Assembly: GCA_963692465.1 (NCBI GenBank)
Contig: OY829943.1
Span: 2,108,001 to 2,172,000, forward strand
Length of the DNA: 64,000 nucleotides
Origin: JAUZOB01 sp963692465
GTDB taxonomy: Bacteria; Bacteroidota; Bacteroidia; Bacteroidales; Prolixibacteraceae
Reading direction: 5' to 3'
In this document: one piece after another, positions 18,811-26,783 of the stretch
Layout of the letters: each line of letters opens with the position of its first letter
Position numbering within the stretch: position 1 is the first letter of the stretch
The notes under the pieces: generated by a model
The model's database searches: none
Told to the model about the DNA's origin: nothing
What the model saw: only the letters and a program-made list of their open reading frames with translations
Translations under genes and position numbers: made by a program

Positions 18811-19164
18811 TTAGCGGGTAATGGTCACACTGACTTTTTCAATGTCGCCACCAACAGGAGGATTCATCTTCGAGATTTTGAGCCGGGAAGAATAGATACG
18901 ATTTCCGAATTCACGGTACAGGTGGTCGAGAATCTGATTTCCAAGATGTTCAAGTAAATTCGACTTAATTCTCATCTCCTGATCAATGATCTGGTATACC
19001 TTTTGATAATCAAGGGCATCTTTGAGGTCGTCGCTTTTCCCGGCGGTCGTACAATCTGTTTCAATTGCAATGCTTATCTGAAAACGGTTTCCTACTTTTT
19101 GCTCAATTCCGTAATGTCCATGGAAGGCGTAAAATTCCATGTTTTCAATTTCAATCAGTCCCAT
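18811..19164 (-). CDS. folB: Dihydroneopterin aldolase
   Basis: The 117-residue length is normal for FolB. It converts 7,8-dihydroneopterin to 6-hydroxymethyl-dihydropterin and glycolaldehyde in folate synthesis. Family markers are IEIENMEFYAFHGHYGIEQK at the start (the segment before the conserved catalytic Glu/Tyr region), ALDYQKVYQII and LLEHLGNQILDHL, and the C-terminal KMNPPVGGDIEKVSVTI containing the conserved Lys near the active site. It lies between tRNA-Cys and glnS and appears to be a single-gene transcript. No other folate genes are in view. Confidence 0.93.
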   Translation of the reverse strand: MGLIEIENMEFYAFHGHYGIEQKVGNRFQISIAIETDCTTAGKSDDLKDALDYQKVYQIIDQEMRIKSNLLEHLGNQILDHLYREFGNRIYSSRLKISKMNPPVGGDIEKVSVTITR

Positions 19165-19230
19165 ATTTTCCTATTTGAGACTGCGAAATTAATTGAAATC
19201 CGGTAAAGCTCTTATTTTTCGGGGGCAATC

Positions 19231-19260
19231 TTCGAATAAGTATAAATCTTACTACATTTG
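19231..19260 (+). promoter_or_regulatory. Candidate promoter of glnS
   Basis: TTCG (19231-19234), an 18-bp spacer and TACATTTG (19253-19260). The -7 element is a full match and the -33 element differs by one base. The expected transcript start is about 60 bp before the glnS ATG. Confidence 0.55.
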
Positions 19261-19330
19261 TGAATAATTTAAGAAAAAATAAGTCGTAAAATATTTTGCG
19301 GCTTTTCTCTCATTTTTAAAAAAAAGGAAC

Positions 19331-21031
19331 ATGAGTGAGAAAGATCTGAACGAAAAAGAGGGGATCAAAACCAATAATTTCATTCATCAACTCATTGATG
19401 AAGATCTGAAGGAAGGCAAAAACGATCAAAAAGTACATACCCGTTTTCCGCCGGAACCCAATGGCTATCTTCATATCGGTCATGCCAAATCAATTTGTCT
19501 GAATTTTGGGACCGCATTAAAATATAACGGACTATGCAACCTTCGGTTTGACGACACAAATCCTTCTAAGGAAGATGTTGAATACGTCGATTCAATCAAA
19601 GAAGATGTTCACTGGCTCGGTTTTGACTGGGGTGATCGTGAATATTACGCATCAGATTATTTCGATAAACTGTATGCGTTTGCATTAAAGCTTATTCATG
19701 AAGGAAAGGCTTACGTAGATGATCAGTCGGCCGAAGAAATAAGCCGGCAGCGTGGTACGGTTAATGTTCCAGGTCATGTTAGTCCTTTCCGTGACCGAAC
19801 GATTGAAGAGAATCTTGATCTTTTTGACCGCATGAAAAATGGAGAGTTCGAGGACGGATCAAAAGTTCTTCGTGCTAAGATCGATATGGCTTCACCGAAT
19901 ATGATGTTTCGTGATCCCATTCTATACCGTATTATCAAAACAACCCACCATCGCACTGGCGACAAATGGTGTATCTACCCAATGTATGATTTTACTCACG
20001 GACAGTGTGACTATTGGGAAGGAATAACTCATTCAATTTGTACTCTTGAATTTGAAATTCACCGACCGCTATATGACTGGTTTATCAATCAGCTGAAAGA
20101 TTCTGATTATCGTCCGCGACAAATAGAATTTTCGCGATTAAATCTGACTTATACCATGATGAGCAAACGAAAATTGCTCGAACTGGTTCAGAAAAAACTG
20201 GTTAAAGGATGGGATGATCCCCGTATGCCAACTATTTGCGGATTAAGACGGAGAGGCTATACCCCCGAATCAATTCGTAACTTTGCAGAGCGGGTTGGAA
20301 TTACCAAGAACGATAGCGTTGTCGATGTCGCATTACTTGAACATTCGGTTCGGGAAGATTTGAATAAGAAAGTTCAGCGCGTAATGGGGGTTATTAATCC
20401 GCTTAAGGTTGTCATTACGAATTATCCCGACGGACAGATCGAAGAACTTGATGCCGTCAACAACCCCGAAGATGAAACAATGGGAACCCGTAAAGTTCCG
20501 TTCTCAAAGGAACTTTATATTGAGAAGGATGACTTTATGGAGAATCCTCCCCGTAAGTTTTTCCGTTTGTCTCCCGGTCGTGAAGTACGTCTGCGATATG
20601 CTTATTTTATCACCTGCCAGGAAGTGGTTAAAGACGAGAACGGCGAGGTTGTTGAACTTCATTGTACCTACGATCCTGCGACTAAAGGGGGAAATGCTCC
20701 TGACGGAAGAAAAGTGAAATCAACGATCCATTGGGTATCGGTACCCACAGCGGTAGAAGTAGAGGTTCGTCTTTACGATCGTTTATTCAATGTTGAAGAT
20801 CCATCGGGGGATAAGGAACATGATTTTAAAGAATATTTGAACCCCGGTTCATTGACCGTTCTTCCTAAATGCTATGTCGAACCTTTTGTGAAAGGGTCTA
20901 AATCATTGGATAAATTTCAATTTGAACGATTGGGCTATTTCTGTGTTGATGCTGATTCGACTTCGGATAAGCTTGTACTTAACCGTACTGTAGGGTTAAA
21001 AGATGCATGGGCAAAAGCGAATAAGAATTAA
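19331..21031 (+). CDS. glnS: Glutaminyl-tRNA synthetase
   Basis: The 566-residue enzyme is of normal length. It charges tRNA-Gln with glutamine using ATP. The class I motifs are present: PPEPNGYLHIGHAKS contains HIGH, and MMSKRKL is the KMSKS equivalent. The two C-terminal beta-barrel anticodon-binding domains follow (about 345-560), including LSPGREVRLRYAYFI and DPSGDKEHDFKEYLNP. Its presence means that tRNA-Gln need not be made only by the GatCAB amidation route. It is monocistronic, with a candidate promoter upstream and a terminator downstream. Confidence 0.97.
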   Translation: MSEKDLNEKEGIKTNNFIHQLIDEDLKEGKNDQKVHTRFPPEPNGYLHIGHAKSICLNFGTALKYNGLCNLRFDDTNPSKEDVEYVDSIKEDVHWLGFDWGDREYYASDYFDKLYAFALKLIHEGKAYVDDQSAEEISRQRGTVNVPGHVSPFRDRTIEENLDLFDRMKNGEFEDGSKVLRAKIDMASPNMMFRDPILYRIIKTTHHRTGDKWCIYPMYDFTHGQCDYWEGITHSICTLEFEIHRPLYDWFINQLKDSDYRPRQIEFSRLNLTYTMMSKRKLLELVQKKLVKGWDDPRMPTICGLRRRGYTPESIRNFAERVGITKNDSVVDVALLEHSVREDLNKKVQRVMGVINPLKVVITNYPDGQIEELDAVNNPEDETMGTRKVPFSKELYIEKDDFMENPPRKFFRLSPGREVRLRYAYFITCQEVVKDENGEVVELHCTYDPATKGGNAPDGRKVKSTIHWVSVPTAVEVEVRLYDRLFNVEDPSGDKEHDFKEYLNPGSLTVLPKCYVEPFVKGSKSLDKFQFERLGYFCVDADSTSDKLVLNRTVGLKDAWAKANKN

Positions 21032-21079
21032 AAAAGGAATGTTTCTTTCGAAATTATTTCGTTTTTAATCTCAAGATAT

Positions 21080-21116
21080 AAAAAAGGAGAGCTTTTATTA
21101 AAGTTCTCCTTTTTTT
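21080..21116 (+). terminator. Intrinsic terminator of glnS
   Basis: An A-rich stretch, a stem pairing AAGGAGAGCTTT with AAAGTTCTCCTT (one G-T wobble) and a run of seven T. It starts about 50 bp after the glnS stop. Confidence 0.8.
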
Positions 21117-21262
21117 GTCGTTCTATTACTTGTTTGTATTCATAAGACGTTTATAAATAGATGATTAATAGAATGGACTAATAAAAAGAAAAGTACTCTT
21201 ATGTTGTTTGGATGCCCTTAGTGCCTGTTTTACCGATTAGTAGGGCATTTTCACCGATATAG

Positions 21263-21295
21263 GTTGTAACGGAGTCCTTTATGTTTTTATTTTTG
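21263..21295 (+). promoter_or_regulatory. Candidate promoter of the LiaF-like/LytS/LytTR operon
   Basis: GTTG (21263-21266), a 21-bp spacer and TATTTTTG (21288-21295). The expected transcript start is about 20 bp before the first ATG at 21322. Confidence 0.55.
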
Positions 21296-21321
21296 CATTG
21301 TAAAGAGAAAATAGAACAGAG

Positions 21322-21681
21322 ATGAAAAGATATGCAAGAAGAACCGGAGGCTTCTTTTGGGGAACAATCCTGATATTAGCAGGGATTATCTGGCTTTTAA
21401 AGAATATGAATTTGATTCCGTTGAATGTTGCCAATGCCGTATTATCATGGCAAATGTTTCTGATTGTCTGGGGCGTTTTAGGATTCATACGTGGGCACTG
21501 GGCAGGTGGAGCTATTCTGATTTTTGTGGGTTCTTATTTTATTTTGCCCTTGATGGCTACTTTCCCGTATTGGGTTCATGCTTTATATTGGCCGGCTGGT
21601 CTCATTCTATTGGGAATTATTTTAATATTCCATCGAAATAGAAGATGTTGCAGAGCGAAAAAGGTTGAATTTATATCGTAA
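21322..21681 (+). CDS. Small LiaF-type membrane protein (DUF5668-like)
   Basis: A 119-residue protein made almost entirely of four hydrophobic segments, with the pattern GTILILAGIIWLLKNMNLIP ... WQMFLIVWGVLGFIRGHWAGGAILIFVG seen in the membrane part of LiaF and related DUF5668 proteins. It ends in a short basic, Cys-containing tail (RNRRCCRAKK). The next gene starts with the same membrane module but adds a soluble C-terminal domain, so the two are probably duplicates. In Gram-positive bacteria LiaF inhibits an envelope-stress kinase; here a LytS-type kinase follows, so a similar regulatory role is possible but unproven. Confidence 0.75.
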   Translation: MKRYARRTGGFFWGTILILAGIIWLLKNMNLIPLNVANAVLSWQMFLIVWGVLGFIRGHWAGGAILIFVGSYFILPLMATFPYWVHALYWPAGLILLGIILIFHRNRRCCRAKKVEFIS

Positions 21682-21710
21682 ATTTGTAAAAACAGATTAA
21701 GGTAAAACAG

Positions 21711-22484
21711 ATGATAGAACAGGAAAATAGAAAAGTGTCTGATCCTACACCTAATGTGGAACATAAAAAATATTTCTGGGGAATTATTTTTATTCTAATT
21801 GGGGTGGTCCTTATTTTAAAAATTCTCCATTTGATCCCCGCTGGGGTAGCTGATTTTCTGATTACCTGGAAGATGCTTCTTGTTGTAATCGGAATTGCGA
21901 ACCTGATCGGAGGGCATTTGATTGGAGGAACGATACTAATCGGAGTAGGTGCTTTTTTTATTCTTCCAGACATCGTTCATGTTTCGGGTGTTGCCGATCA
22001 GTTATATTGGCCGATCGGGATGATCTTGGTTGGGGTATGGATTCTTACGCGGCACATGAACCATCGTCACTTTTTGGGAATGCGTCATCATCCTCATTGT
22101 GTGACGTATAATTCCGACCCTTCATTTGATCAATTTGACGATTTTGTCTTTTTCGGTGGGAAAAAACAGGTTTTTTCTTCTCCGGCATTTAAAGGAGGAA
22201 AGGTAACCTGCATATTCGGAGGAACAGAATACAATTTAATTCATAGCCAGCCTCAAAAAGGCGGGGCAATTATTGACCTGTTCGTCTTATTTGGTGGGAT
22301 GAGTTTAAATGTTCCTCCGGGCTGGACGATACGAAATGAAATCACTCCGGTATTCGGAGGTTTTTCTGATGAAAGGAAGAAATATGGTCCGGTAGCAGTT
22401 CCTGATCCTGAAAAGATGATTATTATAAGGGGGTTTGCCATGTTCGGTGGAATCAATATAGAAAGTAAGGGGTATTTTCTGTAA
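21711..22484 (+). CDS. LiaF-like membrane protein with C-terminal cell-wall-stress-response domain
   Basis: The 257-residue product has four membrane segments in the first 115 residues (IIFILIGVVLILKILHLIPAG, WKMLLVVIGIANLIGGHLIG and two more) and then a soluble beta-rich domain (about 140-257). This domain contains repeated FGG turns (VFFGGKKQ, CIFGGTEYN, VLFGGMSLN, PVFGGFSDE, AMFGGINIE), the hallmark of the LiaF C-terminal / cell-wall-active antibiotic response family. It is 29 bp after its shorter paralogue and 21 bp before the kinase gene. Inferred role: a membrane modulator of the downstream kinase/regulator pair. Confidence 0.82.
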   Translation: MIEQENRKVSDPTPNVEHKKYFWGIIFILIGVVLILKILHLIPAGVADFLITWKMLLVVIGIANLIGGHLIGGTILIGVGAFFILPDIVHVSGVADQLYWPIGMILVGVWILTRHMNHRHFLGMRHHPHCVTYNSDPSFDQFDDFVFFGGKKQVFSSPAFKGGKVTCIFGGTEYNLIHSQPQKGGAIIDLFVLFGGMSLNVPPGWTIRNEITPVFGGFSDERKKYGPVAVPDPEKMIIIRGFAMFGGINIESKGYFL

Positions 22485-22505
22485 AAACAAGAAAGAAGAG
22501 ACAGC

Positions 22506-23567
22506 ATGAGGTTAATTACAGAAAGTATTTTAAAAAAACCGCGCGAATTCTTTGTTCAATATCTCTGTGTTTGGCTCGCTATTATCGGGCTCCATATCGG
22601 AGTCATGATTTTTTTTTATCATGCACCTTGGGGGGGGACACTGCTTGATTCATTGATCTTCTTCCTGACATACATCTGTCTCGGAATAGGAATCGGATTT
22701 GTTGTTTCTTACTCTTCGATGGAGGGGAGTCCTATCTATAAAATTATTTTTATACATGCTTTGTGCGGAACCTTTTTGGTCTCCTTATGGTTGCAGGTCT
22801 GTTGTATGATTTCGTCAACGTTTTTCTATGATCTGGCCTATTCAACCATGTTGAGACAGGGGATAGCCGGTCGCTTTCTGGAAGGATTCCTGATTTATGG
22901 CATGATGACTTTATATTTTTATGTCATTTTCTATTATACCGGGTTAAAAGAAAAAATTCAGAAAGAGTCCGATCTGATTGCATTAGTCCGTGAAGCAGAG
23001 TTAAAAGCTCTTAAATCGCAGATTAACCCCCATTTCCTTTTTAATAGTCTGAACTCGATTTCCTCATTAACGATGACCGATCCGGAAAAAGCACAGGAGA
23101 TGGTTATCAATCTTTCTACTTTTTTACGCTATTCGTTGCAGCATGACAAGAATGCACAAGTCCCGCTTCAGACCGAACTTGATAATGTCAAACTCTATCT
23201 GAATATTGAAAAAGTGAGATTTGGGAGTAAGCTGAATCTGGTTTTTGAGATAGAACCCGGGTGTGAAAAACAGTTGCTGCCCAATATGCTTTTGCAACCT
23301 CTTTTTGAAAATGCCATTAAATATGGTGTTTATGAAACGATGGATCAGGTGACAATCCGAACCGTCTGTTATGAAGGGAAAGGCTTTCTAAACATAGAGG
23401 TAAGCAATGATTTTGACCCCAAGTTAATCGTCAGGAATGGAGAGGGAATCGGATTGAAAAATATCAGAAACAGATTGAAAATAATTTATGATTCTGAAAA
23501 TCTGATGCTAATTTCAGCAACGGATTGTATCTTTAATGTGCATTTAAAAATACCACAACAGGCCTGA
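22506..23567 (+). CDS. LytS-type sensor histidine kinase
   Basis: A 353-residue inner-membrane kinase. Four membrane segments (about 20-150) with almost no periplasmic domain are followed by the His_kinase module typical of LytS/YpdA proteins: LKSQINPHFLFNSLNSIS carries the phospho-acceptor His, and the ATPase part has PNMLLQPLFENAIKYGV and GEGIGLKNIRNRL. The next gene is a LytTR response regulator 4 bp downstream, so they are a cognate pair. With so little sensor outside the membrane it may sense through partner membrane proteins; the LiaF-like proteins upstream are obvious candidates. Confidence 0.93.
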   Translation: MRLITESILKKPREFFVQYLCVWLAIIGLHIGVMIFFYHAPWGGTLLDSLIFFLTYICLGIGIGFVVSYSSMEGSPIYKIIFIHALCGTFLVSLWLQVCCMISSTFFYDLAYSTMLRQGIAGRFLEGFLIYGMMTLYFYVIFYYTGLKEKIQKESDLIALVREAELKALKSQINPHFLFNSLNSISSLTMTDPEKAQEMVINLSTFLRYSLQHDKNAQVPLQTELDNVKLYLNIEKVRFGSKLNLVFEIEPGCEKQLLPNMLLQPLFENAIKYGVYETMDQVTIRTVCYEGKGFLNIEVSNDFDPKLIVRNGEGIGLKNIRNRLKIIYDSENLMLISATDCIFNVHLKIPQQA

Positions 23568-23571
23568 CAAC

Positions 23572-24315
23572 ATGGATAAAATAAGAACGGTAATTATTGA
23601 GGATGAAGAACCCGGGAGAAAACTTCTTCTTGCCTACTTGAAGGATGTCCCTACGGTTGAAGTTGTTGCTGAATGCAGTAACGGATTTGAAGGCGTTAAA
23701 GCCATCAATGAATTAAAGCCCGATCTGGCCTTCCTTGACATTCAAATGCCTAAGATTAATGGGTTTGAGATGCTGGAGTTATTAGACCACCATCCTGAAA
23801 TTATTTTCACTACGGCTTATAATCAATATGCAATCAAGGCTTTTGAGTATTCAGCGGTTGATTATCTGTTAAAGCCTTTTCCCAAAGTCCGTCTTTTGCA
23901 GGCTGTTGAAAAGGTTGCCGAACGAATCGGACAGAAAGATCCTCCTCCCCGCTATGATCAATTGACCAATGTTGCAGATGGTGAGTTTATCCAACGAATT
24001 GTGGTGAAGGATCGAAGTAAAATTCATATTATTCCGGTTTCTGAGGTGATCTATCTTGAAGCAGAAGACGATTATGTGATGATTCACACGACTGAAGGAC
24101 GGTACCTCAAACAAAAGACAATGAAATATTTTGAGGACCATCTTGACCCTCATCAATTTGCCCGTGTTCATCGGTCTTCGATGGTCAGAGTTGACCACAT
24201 TGCGGAGATTCAGCAATATGACAAAGAAGCCTATGTTATTATTCTTAAAAGCGGAGAGAAATTAAAAGTAAGTAAAACGGGGTATAAAAATCTAAAAGAT
24301 ATCCTTAATTTCTAA
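23572..24315 (+). CDS. LytTR-family response regulator
   Basis: The 247-residue protein has a receiver domain (about 1-120) with acidic residues in VIIEDEEPGRKLL, phospho-acceptor Asp in LAFLDIQMPKINGFE and Lys in YLLKPFPKVR. The C-terminal LytTR DNA-binding domain (about 140-245) contains YLEAEDDYVMIHTTEGRYL and FARVHRSSMVRVDHI. LytTR proteins bind direct repeats upstream of their targets; I did not identify such sites here. It is co-transcribed with the LytS-type kinase. Confidence 0.95.
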   Translation: MDKIRTVIIEDEEPGRKLLLAYLKDVPTVEVVAECSNGFEGVKAINELKPDLAFLDIQMPKINGFEMLELLDHHPEIIFTTAYNQYAIKAFEYSAVDYLLKPFPKVRLLQAVEKVAERIGQKDPPPRYDQLTNVADGEFIQRIVVKDRSKIHIIPVSEVIYLEAEDDYVMIHTTEGRYLKQKTMKYFEDHLDPHQFARVHRSSMVRVDHIAEIQQYDKEAYVIILKSGEKLKVSKTGYKNLKDILNF

Positions 24316-24354
24316 ACTTTGTTGATCTTTGTCCCTGATCTATTTCTTGATATT

Positions 24355-24852
24355 ATGCTGTGTTCGATTAGCGGTTTAACAGGTTTATTGCCGATTATTG
24401 CTCTCCCTTTTGTTGTGATAATTTTGAATTCTATCTACGAAAAGAAGGGATATAAAATTGGTTTTCGGGGCAAAGATTCCTCTCGTGCAGGGAATTCATT
24501 GAAAGATACGGTTCATGTTGGACTGGCTTTTAATGGAAGGCACTGGAAGGATGGAGTTATTTTGGTGGTGGAAAATAGTGGACCCCTGTCGGTTAACCTG
24601 GAAGCACCGATTATTCTATTCCATTTTTTATTTCTTCACAGAAAATTCCGGTTGAAAAGTTCAAGTATGCAGCCTTATCCTTTTTTTCTTAATCCGGGCC
24701 GTAGTTGTAATATTCCATTGAATTTGAACGGATTTTATTCAAGAATTCCCCGTTTGCGATGGTTCCCTTTTTTGACGGTTAAGATCAAAGAATCTGCAGG
24801 CCGCAACCTGCCACCTGTGTCACTTTTTCTTAAACCGACATGGCTACCATGA
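24355..24852 (+). CDS. Hypothetical membrane-anchored protein
   Basis: I do not recognise this 165-residue product. From the ATG at 24355 it begins with a hydrophobic helix (about 8-30, GLLPIIALPFVVIILNSIY), followed by a soluble part with beta-strand-like alternation (LAFNGRHWKDGVILVVENSG, SRIPRLRWFPFLTVKIKES). The frame is also open from a TTG at 24319. It lies 39 bp after the LytTR regulator and its end overlaps the pullulanase start by 13 bp, so it is probably translated from the kinase/regulator transcript and coupled to pullulanase. No function can be given. Confidence 0.6.
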   Translation: MLCSISGLTGLLPIIALPFVVIILNSIYEKKGYKIGFRGKDSSRAGNSLKDTVHVGLAFNGRHWKDGVILVVENSGPLSVNLEAPIILFHFLFLHRKFRLKSSSMQPYPFFLNPGRSCNIPLNLNGFYSRIPRLRWFPFLTVKIKESAGRNLPPVSLFLKPTWLP

Positions 24853-26783
24853 CTCCGCAAGGCATAGCTGCTTTCGACGAGGGAAAATATCCCTCCTATC
24901 GGGGAGATGACCTTGGCGTCTGTTGTCTGAACGATTACACTTATATAAAACAGTGGGTTCCAACGGCGGAGTCCGTTGAACTGCGTATTTATAAAAAGTC
25001 CTATGGCGGAAAGCTTTTCCGCTCTTTCCCTCTTCTCCCTTCTGATGCGGGAACCTGGTCGAGAGAACTGGAAGGATCTTATCATGGATTATACTACACG
25101 CTGAGAGCCCGGATTAATGGTGTTTGGCAGAAAGAACTGCCTGATCCCTATGCTTGCGGGGTGGGGGTAAATGGTCTTCGTGGAGCCTTTATTAACCAGG
25201 AACGATTACTCCCAAAAACCTGGGAAAGCGATCATGGACCTCAGATATTACCCGCTGATGCGATTATTTATGAGTTACATGTGCGGGATTTCTCTATTTC
25301 CCCTTACTCGGGAATGAAAAACAAAGGGAAGTATCTTGCATTAACAGAGCGAGGAACCCTTACTCCGGGAAAGTTGACTTCCGGAGTGGATCATTTAGTC
25401 GAATTGGGAATTACTCATATTCATTTTCTGCCGGTATTCGATTTTTTTTCTGTTGATGAACGGAACCCTGATAAAAAATACAATTGGGGTTATGATCCGC
25501 AAAATTATAATGCACTGGAAGGTTCTTTTGCCACAGATCCATACGATGCACGGATCCGTATTGTCGAATTCCGTAAGATGGTGATGGCTCTCCATGAAAG
25601 AGGAATCGGAGTCATTATGGATGTGGTCTATAATCATACTTGTTTTAGTCAGGCTTCGGTTCTGAATCAAATGGTTCCGGGTTATTATTATCGTTATTAT
25701 CCCGATGGAAGATGGTCTGATGCCTCAGGATGTGGTAATGAATTGGCCACGGAGCGCCCCATGGTTCGTAGATACATCATTGATTCACTGCTTCACTGGA
25801 TGAAAGACTACCATGTTGATGGATTCCGTTTTGACCTCATGGGGTGCTATGATCTGGAGACGATGAAGCAGATTAGGAAAACGCTTCAAAAACAGAATCC
25901 TTTCGTTTTATTGTACGGAGAAGGATGGACTGCCGGACAGTCCGTATTGCCATCCGATCAACGGGCTCTTAAGAATAATATCCGTCAATTGCCTGGAATT
26001 GCTGCCTTTAGTGATGACTTTCGGGATGTGGCCGGAGGATCATGGGGTAATGTTGCAGATAAGGGATTTGCCGGAGGAAAGACTCAGAGAGAGGAGACAG
26101 TAAAATTTGTAGTTGCTGCGTCCGGCTATCACCCCCAGATCGTTTATGGATATGTGGGGGTAGAACCATGGAGTGCCGATCCGGTGCAGTGTGTTAATTA
26201 CCTGGCCTGTCACGATAATTATACTTTTTATGATCGGTTAAAACTGGAGTGTGCGAATGAACCGGAGAGTCTCATTCTCCGTCGATATAAACTGGCCGGA
26301 GCCCTATTGTTTTTTTCGCAGGGAATTCCTTTTATGCAGGCTGGCATGGAGTTTATGCGAACTAAAAAGATGAACCCAAATTCCTATCGTTCACCTGATT
26401 TTATTAATCAGATCGAATGGGAAAAGAAAGATCGTTATGCTGACATGAATGATTTTTATAAAGGGTTAATCGCAATACGAAAGGCACATCCGGCTTTTCG
26501 TATGCCTTCTTCCGATCAGGTTCACCAAGCGCTTCATTTCCTAGGTCCCTATATTCCGGGACTTGTTGTGTTTGAACTTGGCAATTATGCCAATGGTGAT
26601 TCTTGTAAATCAATCATCTTATTGCTTAATGCAGCAAAACAGCCCTCGACAATCTCTCCCGGACTCGGAAAATGGAAATACCTCATTAAAAATTCTGTGA
26701 TCAATCTGTCTGGAACGCCTTTGGCGGAAGGAGAACAAGTTGAAGTGGACGCTATCTCTGTTTCGTTATTAGTGACGGATTAA
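24840..26783 (+). CDS. pulA: Type I pullulanase / alpha-1,6-debranching enzyme (GH13)
   Basis: The 647-residue enzyme hydrolyses alpha-1,6 branches in pullulan, glycogen or starch fragments. There is no signal peptide, so it is probably cytoplasmic. A CBM48-like N-terminal domain (about 15-105) precedes the GH13 barrel. YNWGYDPQNYNALEGSF is the type I pullulanase signature. The catalytic residues lie in GFRFDLMG (nucleophile Asp), LYGEGW (acid/base Glu) and CHDNYTF (transition-state Asp). A C-terminal beta domain ends the protein. It overlaps the preceding small membrane gene by 13 bp, and its stop codon interlocks with that of the convergent alanine-dehydrogenase-like gene. A second start at 24849 is equally possible. 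Confidence 0.93.
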   Translation: MATMTPQGIAAFDEGKYPSYRGDDLGVCCLNDYTYIKQWVPTAESVELRIYKKSYGGKLFRSFPLLPSDAGTWSRELEGSYHGLYYTLRARINGVWQKELPDPYACGVGVNGLRGAFINQERLLPKTWESDHGPQILPADAIIYELHVRDFSISPYSGMKNKGKYLALTERGTLTPGKLTSGVDHLVELGITHIHFLPVFDFFSVDERNPDKKYNWGYDPQNYNALEGSFATDPYDARIRIVEFRKMVMALHERGIGVIMDVVYNHTCFSQASVLNQMVPGYYYRYYPDGRWSDASGCGNELATERPMVRRYIIDSLLHWMKDYHVDGFRFDLMGCYDLETMKQIRKTLQKQNPFVLLYGEGWTAGQSVLPSDQRALKNNIRQLPGIAAFSDDFRDVAGGSWGNVADKGFAGGKTQREETVKFVVAASGYHPQIVYGYVGVEPWSADPVQCVNYLACHDNYTFYDRLKLECANEPESLILRRYKLAGALLFFSQGIPFMQAGMEFMRTKKMNPNSYRSPDFINQIEWEKKDRYADMNDFYKGLIAIRKAHPAFRMPSSDQVHQALHFLGPYIPGLVVFELGNYANGDSCKSIILLLNAAKQPSTISPGLGKWKYLIKNSVINLSGTPLAEGEQVEVDAISVSLLVTD

